From NCBI GenBank assembly GCA_937958285.1, contig CALFXQ010000287.1:1-8434 (forward strand): DNA of 8,434 nucleotides, given 5' to 3'. Numbering within the stretch: the stretch's first letter is position 1; each line of letters begins with the position of its first letter. The notes beneath the pieces are model-generated. The model saw nothing but the letters and a program-made list of their open reading frames with translations. It did no database searches and was not told where the DNA came from. Made by a program: the position numbers and the translations under genes. The DNA comes from an uncultured Fusibacter sp. GTDB lineage: Bacteria; Bacillota; Clostridia; Peptostreptococcales; Acidaminobacteraceae. Shown here piece after piece: positions 1 through 5,299 of this stretch.

Positions 1-81
1 CTAAGCGATCTTTGGATAAGTAGGGTGGTACCGCGGAATTCTCCGTCCCTACAGCGCTTGTTGAGGTCATTTTTGTTTTTT
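1..81 (+). promoter_or_regulatory. T-box riboswitch, 3' portion (antiterminator and terminator), alaS leader
   Basis: The conserved T-box sequence AGGGTGGTACCGCG is at 22-35. The antiterminator folds directly: GTAGGG (20-25) pairs with CCCTAC (47-52), the 7-nt bulge TGGTACC (26-32) is left free to bind the acceptor end of an uncharged tRNA through its TGGT, and GCGGA (33-37) pairs with TCCGT (42-46). In this family, binding of uncharged tRNA stabilises the antiterminator and lets transcription continue. The specifier loop and stem I lie upstream of the window, so alanine specificity is inferred from alaS immediately downstream. A further match of AAGCG (3-7) with CGCTT (55-59) may extend the structure or may be chance. 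The element is cut by the window start. Confidence 0.93.
48..81 (+). terminator. Candidate T-box leader terminator
   Basis: CCT (48-50) can pair with AGG (64-66) and CAGC (52-55) with GTTG (60-63, one G-U pair), with A51 bulged and a GCTT loop. A U-rich tract follows (TTTTTGTTTTTT, 70-81). The 5' arm reuses bases of the antiterminator's 3' arm (47-52), so the two folds exclude each other, as T-box logic requires. The stem is short and bulged, so this exact pairing is a proposal; the T-tract location is the firmer evidence. Confidence 0.5.
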
Positions 82-126
82 GAGAATAAGGGTTTATTGT
101 GATTTAACAATTGTTTCTACACGAAT

Positions 127-131
127 GGAGG
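127..131 (+). promoter_or_regulatory. Ribosome binding site that fixes the alaS start
   Basis: GGAGG lies 6 nt before the ATG at 138. The same frame is open back to a TTG at 111, but that codon precedes this site and has no Shine-Dalgarno sequence of its own. A second ATG at 147 would be 15 nt away, which is too far. The start at 138 is therefore preferred. Confidence 0.85.
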
Positions 132-137
132 AAGTAC

Positions 138-2762
138 ATGGAAAAAATGAGTTTGAATACGATTCGAGAAAAGTTTCTCAATTTTTTTGAAAGAAATGGT
201 CATTTAGTACAACCGTCGTACCCCTTAGTGCCATTAACGGACAAGACCCTTCTTTTAATCAACGCGGGGATGGTGCCACTGAAAGACTATTTCACAGGTG
301 TTCAAGTGCCTCCTAGTGTGCGCATGGCCACTTGTCAAAAGTGCATACGCACCAATGATATCGAAAACGTCGGGCACACATCGCGTCACGCATCATTTTT
401 TGAGATGTTGGGCAATTTTTCTTTTGGCGATTATTTTAAGGAAGAATCTATCCGCCTTGGATGGGAGTTTATCACTAAAGATCTCGGAATAGCTAAAGAT
501 AAATTATGGGTAACTGTCTATCTCGAAGACGACGAAGCTTATAAGATTTGGCACGAACAAGAAAATGTGCCAGAGTCTCGTATTATACGACTGGGAAAAG
601 CAGATAATTTTTGGGAAATAGGTACTGGCACTGGTCCCTGTGGTCCTTGCTCGGAGATTTATTTCGACCGCGGCGAAAAGTATAGTTGTGGTGATCCAAA
701 CTGCAAACCGGGATGTGATTGCGACCGCTTTGTAGAGTTTTGGAACCACGTGTTTACACAGTTTGAAAAGGATGCCCAGGGCAATTACAATCTTCTCGAA
801 AAGAAAAACATCGACACGGGCATGGGCCTTGAGCGAGTGGCTTGTCTTATGCAAGATGTTGACTCTATCTTCGACATCGACACCATTAAGCATATTCGCG
901 ACAAGGTGACTGTGCTTTCAGGAAAGACCTACGGCATCAGTCCAACGCATGACGCTTCGATTCGCATTATAACCGATCACATTCGCGCAGTGACTTTCTT
1001 AGTCACCGATGGTGTTACGCCTAATAACGAAGGTCGCGGTTATGTGCTTAGACGCCTGCTTCGCCGCGCTGCAAGACATGGCAGATTATTGGGCATCGAC
1101 GGGGCATTCCTTTATCGCCTTGTAGATACAGTGATTGAAGTTTCTGGCGATGCTTATCCTGAGCTGATTCAAAGACAAGACTACACTAAAAAAGTAATTG
1201 CCATCGAAGAAGATCGTTTTGAACAGACCATCGACCAAGGCTTGGCAATTCTAAATACCTATATTGCAGAACTCCTTCAAGAAAGCCAAACAACGCTAAA
1301 GGGCGATAAGGCCTTTAAACTTTACGACACCTATGGCTTTCCGCTAGATCTCACTTTGGAAATTCTCAAAGAGAAGCATATGCATGTGGACCAAAAGGCA
1401 TTTGATGCTGAAATGGCCGCACAAAGAGAGCGTGCAAGAAGCTCTCGCGACGAAAGTTCGTTGGGTTGGGCCAAGGATATTGAAGGTCAGCTACAGGGCT
1501 ATACCACTGAATTTCTAGGCTACGAACACCTTGAATCTGAAGCAGAGGTAGTTGCCATTTTGCGCGATGGTGAATTGGTACAGCGTCTAATTGTGGGCGA
1601 AGAGGCCATTGTACTCTTAAATCGCACGCCTTTCTATGGCGAAAGCGGTGGTCAAACTGGCGACACTGGGCTATTGCTATCGGATTCAGCACAACTCACA
1701 GTAATCGATACTCAAAAGGCCAAGTCAGGCGCATTCCTCCACACTGTAATCCTGCAGAGTGGCTCATTGGCTACAGGCGATCGGGTCACGGCGCGGGTCA
1801 CATCTGCCCTAAGATTCGATATAGCGAGAAACCACACTGCTACCCATATTCTTCATAAAGCGCTAAAAGAAGTGCTTGGAGACCACGTAGAACAGGCAGG
1901 GTCACTTGTTGAGGCCGAGCGCCTAAGATTCGACTTTAATCACTTCCAACCCGTCAGCAAAGACGAAATCGCCAAAATCGAGGCGATTGTCAATGAAAAG
2001 GTCTTTTTGGGCCTTTCGGTATCTGTCGAGGAGATGGGCATAGAAGCTGCTAAAAACAAAGGGGCGATGGCACTCTTTGGAGAAAAGTACGGCGAAACGG
2101 TGCGCGTTGTCACCGTGGGCGATTATAGCATCGAACTCTGCGGCGGGACGCACCTTAAAAGTGCTGCGGAGATTGGACTCTTTAAGCTTATATCTGAGGG
2201 TGGTGTGGCAGCAGGTGTACGCCGAATTGAAGCCACAACGGGCAGAAATGTGTACCAGTATTTGCAAAAGGTCGAAGCACTTTTAGATGGGAGTGTTTCC
2301 GTGTTAAAAACCAAGCGCGAAGACCTGATAAACCGAGCAGAAGGTTTAGTAGAAGAAAATAAAGCGCTTCAGAAAGAAATTTCAAAGCTCAAGCAATCCC
2401 AGGCTAATGCGAGTCTAGAGGATTTGGCCAATAAGGTGGAAATGATCAAAGGCACGCGGGTGATTATCGGCGAGTTTGACGGTCAAGATGCCGAGGTACT
2501 TAGAAATCTTTGCGATAGCTTGGCAGAGCATGCTGAGGCCACTCTGGTGGTTATTGCCAATAAAGATGGCGAAAAAGTGAACTTTATTGCAAAAGCCAAC
2601 GACAAAGCTGTTAGTAATGGCGCGCATTGTGGTAATATAGTTAAAGAACTTGCAAAGATTTGCGGCGGAGGCGGCGGTGGCAGACCGAATATGGCGCAAG
2701 CCGGTGGCAAAGATGCCAGCCAGTTAAAAGCTGCGCTTCAAACATTAAAAACGTTGATCTAA
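138..2762 (+). CDS. alaS: Alanine--tRNA ligase (AlaRS)
   Basis: Full-length cytoplasmic class II synthetase of 874 aa, the usual size for bacterial AlaRS; it charges tRNA-Ala with alanine using ATP. The N-terminal catalytic domain includes RMATCQKCIRTNDIENVG (motif 2 region) and GMGLER at about 228-233. A Cys cluster (C184, C189, C193, C195) precedes the DRFVEFWN segment, and the Arg-rich tRNA-recognition stretch RRLLRRAARHGR lies at about 304-315. The editing domain, which hydrolyses mischarged Ser- or Gly-tRNA, carries both zinc-ligand motifs: HTATH at 566-570 and CGGTH at 668-672. A coiled-coil-like linker (about 720-760) leads to the C-Ala domain with its Gly6-Arg-Pro motif at 843-850. 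All key residues look intact. It is first in a tight operon behind a T-box, so expression should rise when tRNA-Ala is uncharged. Confidence 0.98.
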   Translation: MEKMSLNTIREKFLNFFERNGHLVQPSYPLVPLTDKTLLLINAGMVPLKDYFTGVQVPPSVRMATCQKCIRTNDIENVGHTSRHASFFEMLGNFSFGDYFKEESIRLGWEFITKDLGIAKDKLWVTVYLEDDEAYKIWHEQENVPESRIIRLGKADNFWEIGTGTGPCGPCSEIYFDRGEKYSCGDPNCKPGCDCDRFVEFWNHVFTQFEKDAQGNYNLLEKKNIDTGMGLERVACLMQDVDSIFDIDTIKHIRDKVTVLSGKTYGISPTHDASIRIITDHIRAVTFLVTDGVTPNNEGRGYVLRRLLRRAARHGRLLGIDGAFLYRLVDTVIEVSGDAYPELIQRQDYTKKVIAIEEDRFEQTIDQGLAILNTYIAELLQESQTTLKGDKAFKLYDTYGFPLDLTLEILKEKHMHVDQKAFDAEMAAQRERARSSRDESSLGWAKDIEGQLQGYTTEFLGYEHLESEAEVVAILRDGELVQRLIVGEEAIVLLNRTPFYGESGGQTGDTGLLLSDSAQLTVIDTQKAKSGAFLHTVILQSGSLATGDRVTARVTSALRFDIARNHTATHILHKALKEVLGDHVEQAGSLVEAERLRFDFNHFQPVSKDEIAKIEAIVNEKVFLGLSVSVEEMGIEAAKNKGAMALFGEKYGETVRVVTVGDYSIELCGGTHLKSAAEIGLFKLISEGGVAAGVRRIEATTGRNVYQYLQKVEALLDGSVSVLKTKREDLINRAEGLVEENKALQKEISKLKQSQANASLEDLANKVEMIKGTRVIIGEFDGQDAEVLRNLCDSLAEHAEATLVVIANKDGEKVNFIAKANDKAVSNGAHCGNIVKELAKICGGGGGGRPNMAQAGGKDASQLKAALQTLKTLI

Positions 2763-2787
2763 AGAAGAACTCTGAAAGAGGTGCACA

Positions 2788-3033
2788 ATGTCAAAAACCG
2801 TTCGATTTACTGTTGAGAAAGACCGCTCATCAGAAATTAAAGAAATCCTAGAAGAAGTTTATCAGGCGCTAGAATCCAAGGGCTATAATCCTGTAAATCA
2901 AATGGTAGGCTACTTGATTTCTGGGGACCCAACATATATCACATCCCAGGGAAATGCCCGAACCATGATTCGCCGTGTCGAGCGAGATGAAATCCTCGAA
3001 GAACTGCTCAAGCAGTTTCTTTCCAAGGATTAA
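2788..3033 (+). CDS. ireB: IreB family regulatory phosphoprotein (UPF0297, YrzL-like)
   Basis: This 81-aa protein matches the small UPF0297/IreB family over nearly its full length, with the signature GYNPVNQMVGYL at 32-43, SGDPTYI at 45-51 and IRRVERDEILEELL at 61-74. In Enterococcus faecalis, IreB is a substrate of the PASTA Ser/Thr kinase IreK and affects cephalosporin tolerance. From memory, its phosphorylated threonines lie in the flexible N-terminus; here T4 and T8 are in the corresponding stretch, with KTVRF resembling the enterococcal ETVRF. AAGAGG (2776-2781) lies 6 nt before the ATG. It is 25 nt after alaS, the usual neighbour in Firmicutes, and 2 nt before the reductase gene. The biochemical role in this organism is inferred. 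Confidence 0.93.
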   Translation: MSKTVRFTVEKDRSSEIKEILEEVYQALESKGYNPVNQMVGYLISGDPTYITSQGNARTMIRRVERDEILEELLKQFLSKD

Positions 3034-3035
3034 AT

Positions 3036-3992
3036 ATGGAACAGAGGAGGCTTGGCAACACGGGCCTATCCGTTTCTAGACTGTGCTTTGGGGGCCTAAC
3101 TTTAGGGCCCCTGCAAGCCAATTTGAGTCCAGAACGGGCAGGTGCTCTGATTGACTATGCCTACAATTTTGGCATTAATTTTTTAGATACAGCAGATTTG
3201 TACGACAACTACCCTCAAATTGAGGCAGGGCTTCGGCGGGTTGGTCGTCACAATTTGGTGATTGCCTCTAAGTCGTACGCATACGACGTTAAGGGGGCTG
3301 TTGCCTCTGTCGATAAGGCGTTAATGGCATTAAAGCGAGATTATATAGACATTTGGTTGATGCACGAACAAGAAAGTACCCATACGGTTCGTGGTCACTT
3401 TGAAGCACTCGAGACCTATCATCGCCTTAAAGAGCAGGGTAAGTTAAGGGCAATTGGCCTTAGTACCCACTATGTTCAGGGGGTTGAGGCGGCCTTAAAA
3501 TACCCCGAGATCGAAGTGATCCACCCTATTTTCAATATAAAGGGCATAGGGATTCAAGGTGGTTCAGTTCTTGATATGCAAAATGCCATAGAAGCCGCTT
3601 ATTCCTCGGGCAAGGGCATCTACGGCATGAAGGTGCTCGGTGGCGGACACTTGCTCAAAGAAAAAAAGGCCGCTTTCGACTTTGCCCTATCTAAGCCTTT
3701 TTTTCACAGTATTGCCCTCGGTATGCAGAGTGAAGACGAAATACTTTACAATGTGCTGAAATTTAAGGGACAAGAGATTCCGGGCCAGCTAGAAGAAATG
3801 CTTTTTCACAAGCAAAAGCGCATTGTGATCGACCCCTGGTGCACGAGGTGTAGGGCGTGTGTTGAGGGCTGTCAGCACGGTGCGATGCAGTACATAGAGG
3901 CTGATGATAAAATGGTTGTCGATGCACAAAAGTGTGTGCTTTGCGGCTACTGTGCAAAGCGATGTCCAGATTTTTGCATTAAGATTATTTAA
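3036..3992 (+). CDS. Aldo/keto reductase with C-terminal 2x[4Fe-4S] ferredoxin domain
   Basis: The first ~260 of 318 residues form an aldo/keto reductase barrel: RRLGNTGLSVSRLCFGG at the N-terminus, then a complete catalytic tetrad D51 (FLDTAD), Y56, K79 (ASKSY) and H110 (LMHEQ). GLSTH at 141-145 is another family motif. The tail carries two ferredoxin-type motifs, C269-x2-C272-x2-C275-x3-C279 and C300-x2-C303-x2-C306-x3-C310-P, each able to hold a [4Fe-4S] cluster; C314 is an extra cysteine. AKRs normally reduce carbonyls with NADPH; the clusters suggest electron exchange with ferredoxin or another carrier, but the substrate is unknown. No signal peptide, so probably cytoplasmic. The Shine-Dalgarno AAGGA (3025-3029) is inside the end of ireB and the genes are 2 nt apart, implying coupled translation. 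This gene is absent from the B. subtilis version of the locus as I recall it. Confidence 0.93.
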   Translation: MEQRRLGNTGLSVSRLCFGGLTLGPLQANLSPERAGALIDYAYNFGINFLDTADLYDNYPQIEAGLRRVGRHNLVIASKSYAYDVKGAVASVDKALMALKRDYIDIWLMHEQESTHTVRGHFEALETYHRLKEQGKLRAIGLSTHYVQGVEAALKYPEIEVIHPIFNIKGIGIQGGSVLDMQNAIEAAYSSGKGIYGMKVLGGGHLLKEKKAAFDFALSKPFFHSIALGMQSEDEILYNVLKFKGQEIPGQLEEMLFHKQKRIVIDPWCTRCRACVEGCQHGAMQYIEADDKMVVDAQKCVLCGYCAKRCPDFCIKII

Positions 3993-4018
3993 ATAACAAT
4001 ATAGAAAAGAGGCCTTGC

Positions 4019-4477
4019 ATGCGCTATATGGGGTTAGATATAGGAGATGCCACGATTGGCATTGCGCTGAGTGACCCTATGGGCATTATTGCTCAAGGTC
4101 ACGAGAATTACCGGCGCGTAAGTGTAAAAGAAGACATTGCGCATCTTGTTGCCATTGTCATTGAGTATGAGGTGGGTTGCATTGTGGCGGGCCTGCCCCT
4201 CAATATGAATGGGTCACAAGGGCCACAAGCCGAAAAGGTGCTTCTGCTGACAAAACAGCTCGACAAAAAGTTGAGATTTACAGACAAATTGTCTACGCCA
4301 GTGCCTGTTGAAATGTGGGATGAACGCTTGTCTACCGTACAAGCTGAGCGCATGATGATCGACGCTGATTTAAGCAGAGCCAGAAGAAAGAAAATTATCG
4401 ACAAAGTGGCTGCAATTGTTATATTGCAAAGCTTCTTAGACAGTAAGGGACACACATTAGAAGGGAGCTCAACATGA
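4019..4477 (+). CDS. ruvX: RuvX/YqgF family RNase H-fold nuclease (putative pre-16S rRNA / Holliday junction resolvase)
   Basis: This 152-aa protein has the YqgF hallmarks in order: MGLDIG with the first acidic residue D7, ALSDPMG at 16-22, VAGLPLNMNGSQGPQAE at 56-72, WDERLST at 100-106 (D101, E102) and DKVAAIVILQSFLD at 128-141 (D128). The family has been tied to 5' maturation of 16S rRNA and proposed as a Holliday junction resolvase; which applies here cannot be read from sequence. It is longer than the usual ~140 aa because the stretch before WDERL (about 83-96) and the tail after LQSFLD are extended. Many relatives have a basic residue where this protein has A11-T12 after GLDIGD. AGAGG (4008-4012) is 6 nt before the ATG; a second ATG at 4028 is less well placed. 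Its stop overlaps the yrzB start (ATGA). Confidence 0.95.
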   Translation: MRYMGLDIGDATIGIALSDPMGIIAQGHENYRRVSVKEDIAHLVAIVIEYEVGCIVAGLPLNMNGSQGPQAEKVLLLTKQLDKKLRFTDKLSTPVPVEMWDERLSTVQAERMMIDADLSRARRKKIIDKVAAIVILQSFLDSKGHTLEGSST

Positions 4478-4716
4478 GTGAACAAGTAAAGCGCGTCACG
4501 TTATTCGACGAAGATGATCAGCCTTTAGAGTTAGTTGTAGTCGCAACACTTAAAATTAACGACACTGAATATGCCATTCTCTTCGATGAACAAGAGGATG
4601 AAGATTATATTTTTAGAATTGTGCAAGATGGCGAAAGCGAGCAGTTTGAGATTATCGAAAACGAAGAAGAGCTTCAAGAGGTCATCGACGCATATTATGA
4701 GTTGCAAGAAGAATAA
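4474..4716 (+). CDS. yrzB: DUF1292 family small acidic protein (YrzB-like)
   Basis: An 80-aa, very acidic protein (about 27 Asp/Glu, a third of its residues) without signal peptide or membrane segment. The pattern VTLFDEDDQPLEL, then INDTEYAILF, an acidic run and YIFRIVQDGE, ending EEELQEVIDAYYEL, fits the DUF1292/YrzB family, which is usually found directly after ruvX in Firmicutes. No biochemical function is established that I know of. GGAG (4464-4467) lies 6 nt before the ATG, and the start overlaps the ruvX stop by 4 nt, so translation is probably coupled. It appears to be the last gene of the T-box transcript, though no terminator with a U-run follows it. Confidence 0.92.
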   Translation: MSEQVKRVTLFDEDDQPLELVVVATLKINDTEYAILFDEQEDEDYIFRIVQDGESEQFEIIENEEELQEVIDAYYELQEE

Positions 4717-4728
4717 AACCCCTTGCAA
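4702..4728 (+). repeat. Inverted repeat spanning the yrzB stop codon
   Basis: TTGCAAG (4702-4708) and CTTGCAA (4722-4728) are exact inverted copies separated by 13 nt, covering the last codons and stop of yrzB. A 7-bp stem is possible, but no T-run follows, so it is not a standard terminator. The right arm coincides with the candidate -35 of the next gene. It could be a weak mRNA 3' end structure, an operator, or chance. Confidence 0.35.
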
Positions 4729-4754
4729 AACACAAAAGCCCATGATAATATAAT
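4723..4754 (+). promoter_or_regulatory. Candidate promoter of the Fur-family gene
   Basis: A perfect TATAAT lies at 4749-4754 in the AT-rich gap before the regulator. The best -35-like hexamer upstream is TTGCAA at 4723-4728, which matches TTGACA in 4 of 6 bases but leaves a 20-nt spacer, longer than the 16-18 nt usual for the main sigma factor. GATAAT (4744-4749) is an alternative -10 with a 15-nt spacer. The -10 is convincing; the -35 is not. Confidence 0.5.
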
Positions 4755-4765
4755 CTTAATTAAGA
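4743..4765 (+). promoter_or_regulatory. Candidate operator at the Fur-family gene promoter
   Basis: TGATAAT (4743-4749) equals one half of the 7-1-7 Fur box (TGATAAT-N-ATTATCA), but the other half here (TAATCTT, 4751-4757) matches poorly. Directly after it is a perfect 12-bp palindrome, TCTTAATTAAGA (4754-4765), sharing the last base of the TATAAT element. Fur-family regulators commonly bind such AT-rich palindromes and repress their own gene. AT-rich DNA also yields such palindromes by chance, so this stays tentative. Confidence 0.35.
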
Positions 4766-4797
4766 ATCATTTACAAATGAAATTGTGTATAGAGTGT

Positions 4798-4801
4798 GAG
4801 G
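4798..4801 (+). promoter_or_regulatory. Ribosome binding site that fixes the Fur-family start
   Basis: GAGG is 5 nt before the ATG at 4807. The frame is open further upstream, through an ATG at 4777 and a TTG at 4723, but those have no Shine-Dalgarno sequence and would add 10-28 residues outside the conserved family; the 4723 codon also sits in the candidate -35. Confidence 0.75.
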
Positions 4802-4806
4802 TTGTC

Positions 4807-5241
4807 ATGGCGATTAATTTTGATCAATTAAAAGAAACTTTAAAGAATAAAGGGTATAAGCTCACACCTCAGCGTAGAGCAATATTAGATGTGGTTATAG
4901 AAAAGCAGGGTGAGCATCTTAGTACAGAAGAAATCTACGACATCGTAAGACACGGTTGTCCAGATATCGGCCTTGCTACTGTGTATCGTACGCTTCAGCT
5001 TTTAAGCGATATGTCTGTGCTCAGCAAACTCAATCTCGACGACGGTTTAACCCGTTACGAACTCAATGTCGACGAAGATTGTCACCACCACCATCATTTA
5101 ATTTGTACAGCATGTGGCAAAGTCTCTGAGGTTGTAGACGATTTACTCGACCCGCTCGAAGTACAGATTGAAAAGGATTACGGTTTTAAGGTCCAAGACC
5201 ACAAATTGAAGTTTTTTGGCATTTGTAAGGATTGTCAATAG
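4807..5241 (+). CDS. Fur family metal-responsive transcriptional regulator
   Basis: A 144-aa protein of typical Fur length. The N-terminal winged helix contains GYKLTPQRRAIL (16-27) and the recognition-helix segment GLATVYRTLQLL (55-66). The C-terminal dimerisation and metal-binding domain has five consecutive histidines (93-97), followed by LICTACGKVSEV with C100-x2-C103 and by C140-x2-C143 at the end; the two CxxC pairs form the structural Cys4 zinc site of many Fur proteins. H132 is a probable further ligand. The family includes Fur (iron), Zur (zinc) and PerR (peroxide). The RYELN-HHHHHL pattern looks more like Fur or Zur than PerR, but the sensed metal cannot be settled from sequence, so I give no gene symbol. 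It probably has its own promoter in the 90-nt gap after yrzB and may control itself and rnjA downstream. Confidence 0.93.
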   Translation: MAINFDQLKETLKNKGYKLTPQRRAILDVVIEKQGEHLSTEEIYDIVRHGCPDIGLATVYRTLQLLSDMSVLSKLNLDDGLTRYELNVDEDCHHHHHLICTACGKVSEVVDDLLDPLEVQIEKDYGFKVQDHKLKFFGICKDCQ

Positions 5242-5251
5242 CATGCGATAT

Positions 5252-5287
5252 GGACCTGGAGAAGTACCTCCAGGTTCTGTTATATTC
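5252..5287 (+). terminator. Hairpin between the Fur-family gene and rnjA (weak terminator or attenuator)
   Basis: ACCTGGAG (5254-5261) and CTCCAGGT (5268-5275) form a perfect 8-bp stem with loop AAGTAC, extended by a G-U and a G-C pair to 10 bp (5252-5277). The following sequence, TCTGTTATATTC, is U-rich but interrupted, so termination would be partial at best. It ends about 12 nt before the rnjA Shine-Dalgarno sequence. It could also be a 5' UTR element of rnjA, an RNA processing site or a stabilising stem. Confidence 0.6.
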
Positions 5288-5299
5288 TAGGAGAAAGAA

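Noticed and set aside
85..98. AATAA/TTATT inverted repeat in the alaS leader
   Set aside because: Only five A-T pairs around a 4-nt loop; too weak and too likely by chance to call a structure.
111..137. Upstream extension of alaS from a TTG codon
   Set aside because: The TTG at 111 precedes the strong GGAGG at 127-131, has no Shine-Dalgarno sequence of its own, and adds nine residues not typical of AlaRS.
504..893. Antisense reading frame (129 aa) inside alaS
   Set aside because: Entirely opposite conserved alaS coding sequence, with no ribosome binding site or family motif that I recognise.
2663..2680. GGN repeat that looks like a simple-sequence tract
   Set aside because: It encodes the conserved six-glycine motif of the AlaRS C-Ala domain, so it is ordinary coding sequence.
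4108..4485. Antisense reading frame (125 aa) opposite ruvX
   Set aside because: It mirrors conserved ruvX sequence and has no independent evidence of coding.
4723..4806. Upstream extension of the Fur-family gene
   Set aside because: The added residues fall in the promoter-like gap, are outside the conserved family, and the ATG at 4807 has a well-spaced GAGG.
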